64,000 nucleotides of DNA from Zobellella maritima (GCF_003075035.1 NZ_QCZE01000004.1:101334-165333); one strand, 5' to 3'. Numbered from the stretch's first letter, positions 26,906 to 35,425 are shown. Numbers and translations are program-made. Notes: generated from the letters alone by a model not told the origin.

Positions 26906-28384
26906 TTAACGCATGATAAAGGGATCTGGCATGGGAGCCGATGACGTATTGATCCAGACGCTTTTGAGCTGGGTGTATTCCAGTACCGAATGCACACCGC
27001 TTTCACGCCCGTAACCGCTTTGATTGAAGCCGCCGATAGGCGCCGCAGCCGACACGGCACGATAGGTGTTAACCCAGACAATACCGGAGCGGATCCCCTT
27101 GACCATGCGGTGAGCCCTGGCCAGATCCCGGGTCCACACACCGGCTGCCAGGCCATATTGGCTGTCATTGGCCAACGTGAGCGCTTCCGCCTCGTCACTA
27201 AAGGTCATGACCGCTGCCACCGGACCGAACACCTCCTCCTGCATCAGGGTATCCTGATGGCTTTGGCATCTGAAAATGGTCGGCTCGTGATACCAGCCGT
27301 CATTCAGGTTCAGACGATTACCGCCGTAGAGCAATTCACCATTTTCTTCTTTGGCCCGGGCAACAAAATGCTCGACCACACCAAGCTGCGCTTGGGTTGC
27401 CATCGGCCCCATTTCTGTTTCCGGTTTGGCAGGATCACCAATACGAATTTTGGATACCCTGTCGACCAGACGCTGCAAGAACTCTTCACAGATGTCTTCC
27501 TGCACCAGCAAGCGGGATCCCGCAACGCAGCTTTGGCCGGTGGCCGCAAAAATGCCGGCGATAGCACCGTTGACGGCGCTGTCCAGATCCGCATCACTAA
27601 AAATAATATTCGGGGACTTGCCACCCAGCTCCAGAGACAGCTGAGCGAAGTTTTCCGCCGTATTGCGCACCACATGTTTGGCACTCGCACCGCCACCAGT
27701 AAAGGCAACTTTTCGTACATCAGGGTGCCTGGTCAGCGCATCACCACAGGGCATGCCGAAACCGGTAATGACATTGACCACACCAGCAGGAATACCAGCC
27801 TGTTCGATAAGTCTGGCCAGCATGATGATACTGGCTGAGGCATGTTCGGAGGGCTTGAGCACTATAGTATTGCCCGCAGCCAGGGCTGGAGCCAGCTTGA
27901 TGGCGGTGAGGTAAAGCGGCGAGTTCCACGGAATAATGCCCGCAACGACACCCAGCGGCTCACGTACTGTGTACCCGAACAGATCCTGCTTATCAAGAGA
28001 CAGCGTTTCACCTTCCAGCTTGTCGGCCAGACCGGCAGTGTAATAGAAAAACTCGGGAAGATAGGCCACCTGAGCCCGGGTTTCCCTGATCAGCTTGCCA
28101 TTGTCCCGGCTTTCCAACTGGGCCAGCTGTTCGGTATTTTCGGTGATCAAATCACCAATCCTGCGCAGCAGCTTGCCCCTCTGGCTGGCCGTGGTGTTTC
28201 TCCACAAGCCATCTTCAAAAGCGGCTTTGGCTGCAGCCACGGCCAGGTTCACATCACTTACACCGGCGTTGGGAAAGGTTGCCCAGGCTTGGCCGGATGC
28301 CGGATTGAGGCTCTCAAACAAAGCCTGATCCTCTGCATCAACCCAACAGCCATTGATATACATCTGAAAGTGTTCAGGCACCAT
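26906..28384 (-). CDS. NAD-dependent aldehyde dehydrogenase
   Basis: A 492-residue ALDH with IIPWNSPLYLTAIKLAPALA, FTGGGASAKHVV, catalytic Glu in LELGGKSPNII and Cys in ATGQSCVAGSRLL. It differs from the GabD-like paralogue in the same operon. In the trigonelline and pyridine pathways an ALDH of this sort (TgnC, PyrB) oxidises the semialdehyde formed by ring opening. Its start overlaps the end of the alpha/beta hydrolase gene by 11 bp, so the two are translationally coupled. Confidence 0.88.
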   Translation of the reverse strand: MVPEHFQMYINGCWVDAEDQALFESLNPASGQAWATFPNAGVSDVNLAVAAAKAAFEDGLWRNTTASQRGKLLRRIGDLITENTEQLAQLESRDNGKLIRETRAQVAYLPEFFYYTAGLADKLEGETLSLDKQDLFGYTVREPLGVVAGIIPWNSPLYLTAIKLAPALAAGNTIVLKPSEHASASIIMLARLIEQAGIPAGVVNVITGFGMPCGDALTRHPDVRKVAFTGGGASAKHVVRNTAENFAQLSLELGGKSPNIIFSDADLDSAVNGAIAGIFAATGQSCVAGSRLLVQEDICEEFLQRLVDRVSKIRIGDPAKPETEMGPMATQAQLGVVEHFVARAKEENGELLYGGNRLNLNDGWYHEPTIFRCQSHQDTLMQEEVFGPVAAVMTFSDEAEALTLANDSQYGLAAGVWTRDLARAHRMVKGIRSGIVWVNTYRAVSAAAPIGGFNQSGYGRESGVHSVLEYTQLKSVWINTSSAPMPDPFIMR

Positions 28385-29204
28385 TTGAGACCTCCTTTAA
28401 ATAAGTCACTTCACTGTCTTCATGCAGAAAAGACAGCAACATTTCGTTTACCAGCACAGGGGATTCAACAGGCATCATATGACGTTGATTTGGCAACACA
28501 CATGCCCTGCCAAAGGGCAGCAGCTCGGCCAGCTCTTGCGCCATTGTTGGCGTTGAGCCCACATCCAGCTCACCGGTTGCAACGAGGACGGGGATACGGA
28601 TATTGGCCAACCGATCAGCGCCATAGTTGTCATTCAGCCCAAACAGCTGGTAAGTCGTCAGGTAACCCTGAAGACGATTCTCTATTATTTGCTTGCGAAA
28701 ATGCGCAATCTGGGCCGAATTGGCAGCCTGATATTCTTTGCTGAACCAACGCTCCAGGGCGCCATCGACATTGGCTCCCGGACCGAGCTTTTCCACCTCC
28801 AGGCTGCGCTCTACAACGCCGAGACGCTGCTCTTCATTTCGGTTGAACACACTGTTGAGTATCACCATACGGGACAACCGCGGTGCGTGTTTCAGGGCAA
28901 AGGCCCGGGCAATCAGGCCACCCATAGAGAAGCCCACCAGGTTGACCGGCTCTTGAATATCGAGTTCGTCAAGCAACCGGTTCAGCTGCTCGGCATAGTC
29001 TTCCAGGGTGGCATCGTTACCGGGATCAGGGCTGTCCCCGTGCCCCAGCATGTCGTAGGTGATCACACAAAAGTATTCCGCGAGACCGGCTATCTGCCCA
29101 CCCCACATTTCCTTGCTAAGACCAACACCGTGAATCAGCACCAGTAATGGCCCTGTTCCCACCATGCTGTAGCTGGTTCCATCGGTGAGCTTCATGGACT
29201 TCAT
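28374..29204 (-). CDS. Alpha/beta hydrolase
   Basis: The 276-residue protein has the canonical fold: oxyanion region LIHGVGLSKEMW, nucleophile elbow GFSMGG (Ser about residue 93), acid in ATGELDVGSTP and His in LPNQRHMMPVESP. A GGAGT site supports the ATG at 29204. In Tgn-type degradation the hydrolase step (TgnD) cleaves the N-formyl-enamine acid to succinate semialdehyde, formate and amine, so this gene is the natural candidate. RutD-like or lactone hydrolase functions are alternatives. Confidence 0.85.
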   Translation of the reverse strand: MKSMKLTDGTSYSMVGTGPLLVLIHGVGLSKEMWGGQIAGLAEYFCVITYDMLGHGDSPDPGNDATLEDYAEQLNRLLDELDIQEPVNLVGFSMGGLIARAFALKHAPRLSRMVILNSVFNRNEEQRLGVVERSLEVEKLGPGANVDGALERWFSKEYQAANSAQIAHFRKQIIENRLQGYLTTYQLFGLNDNYGADRLANIRIPVLVATGELDVGSTPTMAQELAELLPFGRACVLPNQRHMMPVESPVLVNEMLLSFLHEDSEVTYLKEVSNGA

Positions 29205-29213
29205 CCTGACTCC

Positions 29214-29807
29214 TTAGCCTTTTGCTTTTTCGGCTTCGAGCTCTTGCAGATCGAGATAACGATTACCAATGCGGGGATGAGCCCGCCCGCCATCGCTGGC
29301 GCCCAGTACAATGACCAGTTCATTGGCCGCAGGAGCATCTTCAATGCTCATTTCCAGGGTAATGTAATGAGAGCGCAGGCCTTCATCATCCTTGTGCATC
29401 ATTGGAATCTGGATGGAGGTACCGCCAGCGCCGCGCTTGTTGGTAAAGCTCAGGTAGCTTTTGGCATTGACCGCATCACGGTAGTGGTTACCAAAACGCA
29501 GGGTATGGATAACGGCTGAGGCGTGTTCGACCTCTCCCTCCATCCCTACTACGGCAGCCTTACCATATGCCTCGATGCGATCTCCCCCGCCCATGACGGC
29601 GATCAATTTTTCTACGATCAGAGCCCCCAGTTCGGAACAGCCATCAATAATCTCAGGGCGCAGGTTTTCGACGTATCCGCGGCCGTGCCAGGGATTTTCA
29701 ATGACAGCGGCAACGGCCGCCATGGTGATGGGCTTGTCCAGTGCCTTGCCACCCTCAACATGAGCTTCTTCAATGTGTGTAACAATCTTCCTGAGCTTGA
29801 ACGCCAT
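29214..29807 (-). CDS. DUF1185 'amino acid synthesis' family protein
   Basis: AAAGG eight bases upstream supports the ATG at 29807 (MAFKLRKIV); 197 residues. The sequence HGRGYVENLRPEIIDGCSEL, the GKAAVVGMEGEVEHASAVIH region and MMHKDDEGLRSHY are typical of the DUF1185 family, whose biochemical role is not settled; family members recur beside flavin-monooxygenase catabolic genes. It is the first gene of the minus-strand operon and lies 83 bp from an operator-like palindrome. Amidase or cyclic-intermediate hydrolysis is conceivable but not shown. Confidence 0.82.
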   Translation of the reverse strand: MAFKLRKIVTHIEEAHVEGGKALDKPITMAAVAAVIENPWHGRGYVENLRPEIIDGCSELGALIVEKLIAVMGGGDRIEAYGKAAVVGMEGEVEHASAVIHTLRFGNHYRDAVNAKSYLSFTNKRGAGGTSIQIPMMHKDDEGLRSHYITLEMSIEDAPAANELVIVLGASDGGRAHPRIGNRYLDLQELEAEKAKG

Positions 29808-29889
29808 TTTCATGTCCTTTTGTTGGATGTTGGAGCCAGTTACTGTCGGCAGTTCCTCAAGACCGGGCCATGCCGAACGAGATAAACAC

Positions 29890-29917
29890 ATGGTATACCA
29901 TAATACACTTTTGTCAA
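29890..29917 (-). promoter_or_regulatory. Promoter with overlapping operator for the DUF1185-led operon
   Basis: On the minus strand a perfect -35 TTGACA (29917-29912) is followed after 16 bases by TACCAT (29895-29890) as a -10. The -10 lies inside the perfect palindrome ATGGTATACCAT (29890-29901). A repressor bound there would block RNA polymerase. The same TGGTATACCA core recurs at 30176-30185. Confidence 0.7.
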
Positions 29918-29927
29918 AAACCCTCAC

Positions 29928-30150
29928 AACATCTCACCACTTACTAAAAAAAACCTATAAAACAACAAGTTAAAAATAATCAGCAGTTCAAAAAGTCTTT
30001 CATTAAAAGTTAAAAAACATAACAATGATCACAATTTAATTAAAAAAACCATAAACAGCCTCCCCCCTCGACACACCAAAAACAACAATAATCAATTGAT
30101 TTAAAACATAAAAATAAAAAACATCACTACCATCCTCAAAATGTCACACA
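29928..30150. other. AT-rich divergent intergenic region
   Basis: This stretch between the two divergent catabolic operons is very AT-rich, with many A runs on the plus strand. No gene was recognised. Together with the flanking operator sites it forms the control region; curvature or an upstream activating element is possible. Confidence 0.6.
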
Positions 30151-30151
30151 C

Positions 30152-30186
30152 TTGAAACACCAGATTACGGTGTTATGGTATACCAC
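30152..30186 (+). promoter_or_regulatory. Promoter with overlapping operator for the BCCT-led operon
   Basis: TTGAAA (30152-30157), 16 bases, then TATGGT (30174-30179) form a sigma-70-like promoter. The -10 overlaps the second TGGTATACCA palindrome (30176-30185). FCD-type GntR regulators commonly bind palindromes with a central GTATAC, so the regulator at 33412 is the best candidate. Confidence 0.7.
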
Positions 30187-30188
30187 GA

Positions 30189-30208
30189 TGGAGGGGAGGA
30201 ACCCTCCA
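30189..30208 (+). other. Leader hairpin in the BCCT transcript
   Basis: TGGAGGG (30189-30195) and CCCTCCA (30202-30208) form a perfect 7-bp stem with a six-base loop just after the expected transcription start. It may stabilise or tune the mRNA leader. Confidence 0.45.
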
Positions 30209-30277
30209 TTGACCCAAGCATGCAAGCATCTGCACCTTGGCGTACGCAACTTTAAACATATATGGAGTAATCCTGCT

Positions 30278-31891
30278 ATGAGTCCCAAACATAAGCTGGT
30301 AACGCAGCAAGGATGGCTGAAAGGAGTGAACCCCACCATGACGATATCTGCACTCGTCATGGTGGCCCTGTTTTTGCTTTTCTCGGTGACCAATATCGAG
30401 CTGGCCAACACTGTCTATACATCGATTAAAAGCTGGCTACAGTCTGAACTGAGCTGGTTTTACATCGGCATCGTCAGTGCTATCTTCATTTTTGCCATCT
30501 GGGTTTCATTCAGCCGTTTCGGAAATGTCCGGCTGGGAAAGGACTCAGATCGCCCTGAGTTCAATAATTTCACCTGGTTTTCGATGCTTTTCAGCGCCGC
30601 TGTCGGCACGGGACTTATGTTCTGGAGTATTGCCGAGCCAATTAATTACCTTCAGGGCAATCCCTTTATCGAAATGGCGGGCATTGCCCCTGACACCGCT
30701 GAAGCAGCCCAGGTTGGCATGCGCATTACCCTGTTCCACTGGGGAATGAGTGCCTGGAGCATCTATATTGTGGTTGCCCTGATCCTCGCCTACTTTTGTT
30801 ACCGCAAAGGTCTTCCCCTGACTATCCGCTCTGCCTTTTACCCCATATTGGGTGATCGTATCTACGGACCGCTTGGGCATGCCGTCGATCTGCTGGCCAT
30901 ATTCAGTACCTTGTTCGGTACCGCAACCACCCTGGGACTGGGCGTTTCTCAAATGAACGCCGGCCTGAACTACCTGTTTGGCATGGAAATCAGCTCAACC
31001 AACCAGCTGATTCTGATTGCCGTTATAGGCTCTATCGCAACGCTGTCTGCCGTCTCCGGACTGCAGAAAGGTATCCGCCTGCTGAGTGAGTGGAATATCA
31101 AACTGAGCTGCATCCTGTTCGCCTTCTTTCTGATAGCTGGCCCCACCGCCTATCTGGCTGGCCTTTTCCTCACCAACATAGGTGATTATCTGGCCCACTT
31201 TGTCCCCATGTCACTGTGGGTTGATCCCAATCCGGAAGGACAGTGGCAAGGCTGGTGGACCATTTTCTATTGGGGATGGTGGCTGTCCTGGGGCCCTTAT
31301 GTCGGTCTGTTTGTTGCTCGTATTTCCCGTGGTCGTACCATCCGCCAGTTTATGGTCGGCGGCATTCTGGCCAGCACCCTGGGCGCATTTACCTGGATTA
31401 CCATCATGGGTGGCACCGCCAACTATATCGAAATCTATGGCAATGGCGGCCTGACCGAAGTTGTGAACGAAAACCTGACCATGGCTCTCTACGCCACCAT
31501 CGAGGCCCTTCAGGTCGACTGGGCCACCTGGTCTATGGCAGCTCTGGCAACGCTGATGATAGTGTCCTGGTTTGTCACCTCTGCAGACTCTGCGACCCTG
31601 GTCATGTGCACTATTCTCGCGATGGGCTCCGAGCACCCTCCGGTGAAAATGCGGATCATCTGGGGCATGGGGCTGGCCTCTGTTGCCGCAATATTGTTAC
31701 TGGCTGGCGGGCTGGGTGGGCTACAGGCCGCCTCTATCGCTGCTGCTGCTCCGCTGGCCGTGATAATTGCCATCATGTGTTATTGCCTGGCTAAAGACCT
31801 GAATAATGACTCCAGCTATCAAGAAAGCCCCGATAGTCAGTACATTACCGAACAATATGAAGTAGCCGAAGTGGCCGCCACAGCCAAGTAA
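30278..31891 (+). CDS. BCCT family betaine/quaternary-ammonium transporter
   Basis: GGAGT eight bases upstream supports the ATG at 30278 (MSPKHKLV); 537 residues with 12 membrane segments. The BCCT signature is clear: FSAAVGTGLMFWSIAEP in TM3 and the Trp-rich WGWWLSWGPYVGLFVARISRGRT around TM8, which builds the aromatic cage for methylated ammonium groups. The short C-terminus lacks an obvious osmosensor domain, which fits a catabolic uptake carrier. It opens the plus-strand operon, so the substrate is probably a betaine such as trigonelline. Confidence 0.9.
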   Translation: MSPKHKLVTQQGWLKGVNPTMTISALVMVALFLLFSVTNIELANTVYTSIKSWLQSELSWFYIGIVSAIFIFAIWVSFSRFGNVRLGKDSDRPEFNNFTWFSMLFSAAVGTGLMFWSIAEPINYLQGNPFIEMAGIAPDTAEAAQVGMRITLFHWGMSAWSIYIVVALILAYFCYRKGLPLTIRSAFYPILGDRIYGPLGHAVDLLAIFSTLFGTATTLGLGVSQMNAGLNYLFGMEISSTNQLILIAVIGSIATLSAVSGLQKGIRLLSEWNIKLSCILFAFFLIAGPTAYLAGLFLTNIGDYLAHFVPMSLWVDPNPEGQWQGWWTIFYWGWWLSWGPYVGLFVARISRGRTIRQFMVGGILASTLGAFTWITIMGGTANYIEIYGNGGLTEVVNENLTMALYATIEALQVDWATWSMAALATLMIVSWFVTSADSATLVMCTILAMGSEHPPVKMRIIWGMGLASVAAILLLAGGLGGLQAASIAAAAPLAVIIAIMCYCLAKDLNNDSSYQESPDSQYITEQYEVAEVAATAK

Positions 31892-31893
31892 AT

Positions 31894-31914
31894 GAAGGTG
31901 GCCAGGCCACCTTC
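31894..31914 (+). other. Intercistronic hairpin between transporter and monooxygenase genes
   Basis: GAAGGTGGC and GCCACCTTC form a tight stem directly after the transporter stop codon. There is only a weak T stretch, so it looks like an mRNA-processing or attenuating hairpin within the operon. Confidence 0.5.
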
Positions 31915-31959
31915 TCTTAAAGCACTATTTATCACTTAGCTTTAATAAGGACAGACAGT

Positions 31960-32994
31960 ATGAAATTTTCCCTGTTCCTGCATATGGAAAGATATAACCA
32001 GGACAAGAGCCATAAAGAATCTCTGCAAGAACTGGTAGAGCTGGTACAGATGGCCGAAGAAGGCGGCTTTGAAACGGCCTGGATTGGTGAGCACCATGCC
32101 ATGGAGTTTACCATTGCTCCCAACCCCTTGAGCTACCTGGCCTATTTGGCGGACAAGACCCATTCCATCCGCCTTGGTGCAGGTACTTTTGTGGCTCCTT
32201 TCTGGCACCCTATCAAACTTGCCAGCGAGTCGGCCATGATAGATATCATGTCTAATGGCCGTCTGGAGGTAGGCATTGCCCGAGGCGCCTATCAGTGTGA
32301 ATTCGACCGCATGGCCAACGGCCTGTCGGCCTCCGATGGCGGCAAACACCTGCGTGAAATTGTTCCTGCTGTGCAGAAACTGTGGCAGGGTGACTACGCC
32401 CATCAGGGTGAACTGTACTCCTTCCCTACCTCCACTGCGGTACCCAAGCCGGAACAAAGCAAGGTTCCCATGTGGGTCGCGGCACGAGATCCAGATTCGC
32501 ACAACTTTGCCATCGCCAACGGCTGTAATGTGATGGTCACACCCTTGATGAAAGGCGATGCAGAAGTAGCTGATTTGATGAACAAGTTTGAAGGTGCCGT
32601 CAGCAACAACCCCCAGGTTGAGCGTCCCCGCATCATGCTACTGCGCCACACCCACGTACACGCAACCGGCCAGTCTGCGGACATTGGTATTAACGCATTA
32701 CAAAACTGGTACCTGAACTTTTTCGCTTGGGCAAAGAACGATCAGACCCCGGTAAATGGATTTGTTGCGCCGCTGGCAGAAGATGCAGTGGACGAACTGC
32801 CCTTCCTCGCCAAGGAAGCGCTGGCAAAGAACCTGGTAATAGGTACCCCGGAGGAAGTGATAGCTCGCCTCAAATACTATGAAGAAATCGGGATCGACCA
32901 GTACAGTTTTTGGATCGACAACAGCCTTTCCATAGAGGAAAAGAAGCAGTCCCTCTCCCTCTTCATCCGGGATGTACTGCCCGCGTTCCAGTAA
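31960..32994 (+). CDS. Luciferase-like (LLM) flavin-dependent monooxygenase
   Basis: The 344-residue protein has the bacterial-luciferase TIM-barrel pattern: KFSLFLHMERYN, AEEGGFETAWIGEHHAMEF, LGAGTFVAPFWHPIKLASE, GRLEVGIARGAYQCEFDR and a C-terminal LVIGTPEEVIARLKYYEEIG. Such enzymes need reduced FMN from a partner reductase, here most likely the product at 26405. TgnA (trigonelline) and PyrA (pyridine) are LLM enzymes that open a pyridine ring. Immediately downstream of a betaine carrier, this gene is the candidate ring-opening oxygenase. Confidence 0.88.
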   Translation: MKFSLFLHMERYNQDKSHKESLQELVELVQMAEEGGFETAWIGEHHAMEFTIAPNPLSYLAYLADKTHSIRLGAGTFVAPFWHPIKLASESAMIDIMSNGRLEVGIARGAYQCEFDRMANGLSASDGGKHLREIVPAVQKLWQGDYAHQGELYSFPTSTAVPKPEQSKVPMWVAARDPDSHNFAIANGCNVMVTPLMKGDAEVADLMNKFEGAVSNNPQVERPRIMLLRHTHVHATGQSADIGINALQNWYLNFFAWAKNDQTPVNGFVAPLAEDAVDELPFLAKEALAKNLVIGTPEEVIARLKYYEEIGIDQYSFWIDNSLSIEEKKQSLSLFIRDVLPAFQ

Positions 32995-33000
32995 TCCCCC

Positions 33001-33023
33001 GGTCCCTTCTCCGGGAAGGGACC
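33001..33023 (+). other. Intercistronic hairpin before the DUF1330 gene
   Basis: GGTCCCTT (33001-33008) and AAGGGACC (33016-33023) are perfectly complementary around a seven-base loop, without a following T-run. It may separate translation or mRNA stability of the two genes. Confidence 0.5.
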
Positions 33024-33046
33024 TTGCTACCCTTACAGGAGTCCGT

Positions 33047-33334
33047 ATGAAAGGCTATTGGATCGCCCATGTGACCGTTAGCAATCCCGACGCCTACCAG
33101 GCTTATACTGAGCTGGCTCCCGGCATTTTAGCGGCTTTCGGAGCCAAGCTACTCGCCCGGGGCGGTAAGGCCCAGGTTCTTGAGGGGCAGCCGGGCCGGG
33201 ATCGCCATGTTGTAATCGAGTTTCCTTCTTACCAGGATGCTTTAAGCTGTTATTATTCCGAGGCTTACCAGCAGGCAATCAAATACCGTGCCGATGCAGC
33301 CCAGGCACAGGTTGTCATCGTGGAAGGTCTCTGA
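33047..33334 (+). CDS. DUF1330 family protein
   Basis: AGGAG precedes the ATG at 33047 (MKGYWIAHV); 95 residues. The pattern MKGYWIAHVTVSNPDAYQAY, GAKLLARGGKAQVLEG and VVIEFPSYQDALSCYYSEAYQ is diagnostic of DUF1330, a dimeric alpha/beta-barrel fold related to antibiotic biosynthesis monooxygenase and muconolactone isomerase-like proteins. Function is unknown. Its place between the monooxygenase and the regulator suggests a role on an unstable ring-opened intermediate, perhaps isomerisation. Confidence 0.85.
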   Translation: MKGYWIAHVTVSNPDAYQAYTELAPGILAAFGAKLLARGGKAQVLEGQPGRDRHVVIEFPSYQDALSCYYSEAYQQAIKYRADAAQAQVVIVEGL

Positions 33335-33411
33335 CAGCCAGAAACCTGCAATATCGCGATGAGCCTTTACCGAGGAAAGACTAACACCCACCAGACACAA
33401 GAGGGAAAAGG

Positions 33412-34140
33412 ATGCTCAGACAGCCACTCGATACCATAAAAATAGAGCGCCAGAACATCACGCTCAGGGAAAAGGTCCTGACAACTCTCCGTAAGGCCAT
33501 TCTGAATTTTCAGCTGCTGCCTGGCGACCGGCTGGTAGAGCGCGATCTGTGCGAACTACTGGGAGTGAGCCGTACTTCGGTACGAGAAGCGCTCCGACAT
33601 CTGGAGTCAGAAGGCCTGGTCGAGTACCTTGCCAACAAAGGCCCCATCGTTGCCAAAATCACCCTGGAAGACGCAAAAGAAATCTACGAAGTCAGGGCCA
33701 GCCTGGAGTCCCTGATCGTGCAGCTGTACTGTATCAACGCCAGTGATAAACAAATTGCTCAGCTGGAAGCCATGTTAAACCTGCTGACACGCCGTCTGAG
33801 CGACAGCGATTTGCCGAACATAGTTGAAAGTGTCAATGACTTCTATAACCTGCTGTTCGAAGGCTGTGGCAACCGCACGGCGGCCCAGTCACTCAAGCAG
33901 TTGCAAGCCAGAATCAACCTGCTCAGGGCGACCTCCGTTTCCCAGAAAGACAGGTATCAGGCCAGTATCGAAGAAATGAATGCCATCGTCAAAGCCATCA
34001 AAGAGCGCGATCTTGTCGCCGCTCACCAGGCGTGCATTATTCACGTAAAAAACGCCTCTGAAGTCGCACTCAAAGCCATGGCAGAAAAGGAAGGCCAGCC
34101 AGTACCCAGCATATTTGAGGCCATTTCAGACCTCCGATAA
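33412..34140 (+). CDS. GntR family (FCD) transcriptional regulator
   Basis: A 242-residue FadR-subfamily regulator. The N-terminal winged helix shows LLPGDRLVERDLCELLGVSR and TSVREALRHLESEGLVEYL; the C-terminal all-helical FCD domain starts near residue 85 (EIYEVRASLESLIVQLYC). It is the only regulator in the island, and the two TGGTATACCA palindromes upstream of the two operons are of the type such proteins bind. It probably represses both until the substrate or an intermediate binds. Confidence 0.9.
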   Translation: MLRQPLDTIKIERQNITLREKVLTTLRKAILNFQLLPGDRLVERDLCELLGVSRTSVREALRHLESEGLVEYLANKGPIVAKITLEDAKEIYEVRASLESLIVQLYCINASDKQIAQLEAMLNLLTRRLSDSDLPNIVESVNDFYNLLFEGCGNRTAAQSLKQLQARINLLRATSVSQKDRYQASIEEMNAIVKAIKERDLVAAHQACIIHVKNASEVALKAMAEKEGQPVPSIFEAISDLR

Positions 34141-34143
34141 ATA

Positions 34144-34183
34144 CCTCGCTTTAGGCTCTACTATTCCTATCTTAAAGCCGAGG
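34144..34183 (+). other. Imperfect hairpin after the GntR gene
   Basis: CCTCGCTTTA and TAAAGCCGAGG can pair with one bulge around a loop of about 19 bases just after the GntR stop codon. No U-tract follows, so termination is uncertain. The rest of the 175-bp gap to the RibB-type gene lacks the conserved core of an FMN riboswitch. Confidence 0.35.
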
Positions 34184-34315
34184 TTCAGTTGAGGCAATTA
34201 CTGTTTCCCTTCCTCCATTTCCGAGGCAGGAATCGGCAGGCCACAAACAGGCGATACCAGCCTCAAGAGTGATTTTGTGCAATAACGGTTGAGTTGGATA
34301 ACAATGGAGAACCCC

Positions 34316-35425
34316 ATGGCTTTAAGCAGTACCCAGGAAATCATCGAAGATATCCGTCAGGGAAAAATGGTCATTCTGATGGATGATGAAGACCGGGAAA
34401 ACGAAGGTGATCTGATTATGGCCGCCGAACATGTGCGCCCGGAAGACATCAATTTCATGGCAAAGTACGGCCGGGGACTGATTTGTCTGACCTTGACCGA
34501 TGCCCGTTGCCGCCAGCTGAATATTCCCCAGATGGTCAGCCATAACACCGAGCAGTACTCCACCGCCTTTACCGTGTCAATTGAGGCCGCCGAAGGAGTG
34601 ACCACCGGCATTTCCGCCGCCGACCGGGCCCGTACTGTACAGGCAGCGGTGGCCAAGGACGCCAAGCCGAGCGATCTGGTGCAGCCGGGGCACATTTTTC
34701 CGCTCAAGGCCCAGAACGGAGGCGTCCTAACCCGTGCCGGCCATACCGAAGCCGGTTGTGATCTGGCCCGGCTGGCTGGACTGGAGCCCTCATCTGTGAT
34801 CGTCGAGATCCTCAATGAAGACGGTACCATGGCTCGTCGTCCAGACTTGGAAGTTTTTGCAAAAGAGCACGACATCAAGCTCGGCACCATCGCCGATCTG
34901 ATCGAATACCGTAACCAGAACGAAACCACCATAGAGCAGTTGGCACAATGCCACTGGCCAACCGATTTTGGTACATTCGAACTGGTCACCTTCCGTGATA
35001 CCATCGACGATCAAGTGCATTTCGCCCTAAAAAAAGGCGAGATTAAGGCTACCGAGCCCACTCTGGTGCGTGTACATCTGTACGATACCCTGGCCGACGA
35101 ACTGATGGGGCAGAGACCTTTTCCAAGGATATGGACTCTGGAGCAGAGCATGATTAGGATTGCTTCCGAAGGCGGCTTGCTGGTGCTGGTCAGTAAAAAT
35201 GATACGAGCAGAAGCTTGCTACGGCGTCTTAGAATGTTCGAAGCCATAGATAAAGGCGAACATCCTGAGCTAGTCAAGAAGTATGGTCCTTCGCGCGATG
35301 TGGGTATCGGCTCACAGATATTAAGGGCAATGGGCGTTGGCAAGATGCGCCTGATGAGCACGCCAAAGCATTACCATGCCTTATCGGGCTTCGGGCTTGA
35401 AATCGTGAGCTATGTGACGGATTGA
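34316..35425 (+). CDS. 3,4-dihydroxy-2-butanone-4-phosphate synthase with degenerate RibA domain (RibBX type)
   Basis: GGAG six bases upstream supports the ATG at 34316 (MALSSTQEI); 369 residues. Residues 1-200 are Rib[20 protein letters not shown], the Cys-containing [30 protein letters not shown] and [14 protein letters not shown]. The C-terminal half resembles GTP cyclohydrolase II in overall layout but has no zinc-binding Cys cluster (expected near [12 protein letters not shown]), so it cannot be an active RibA. Such RibBX hybrids occur in gammaproteobacteria as extra copies. On this island it probably boosts riboflavin/FMN supply for the flavin-dependent monooxygenase. Confidence 0.85.
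   Translation: MALSSTQEIIEDIRQGKMVILMDDEDRENEGDLIMAAEHVRPEDINFMAKYGRGLICLTLTDARCRQLNIPQMVSHNTEQYSTAFTVSIEAAEGVTTGISAADRARTVQAAVAKDAKPSDLVQPGHIFPLKAQNGGVLTRAGHTEAGCDLARLAGLEPSSVIVEILNEDGTMARRPDLEVFAKEHDIKLGTIADLIEYRNQNETTIEQLAQCHWPTDFGTFELVTFRDTIDDQVHFALKKGEIKATEPTLVRVHLYDTLADELMGQRPFPRIWTLEQSMIRIASEGGLLVLVSKNDTSRSLLRRLRMFEAIDKGEHPELVKKYGPSRDVGIGSQILRAMGVGKMRLMSTPKHYHALSGFGLEIVSYVTD

Noticed and set aside
34141..34315. FMN riboswitch upstream of the RibB-type gene
   Set aside because: The region was read for the conserved RFN core and none of the invariant helices or the terminal GCGAGC-type segments were found; only an imperfect hairpin is present.
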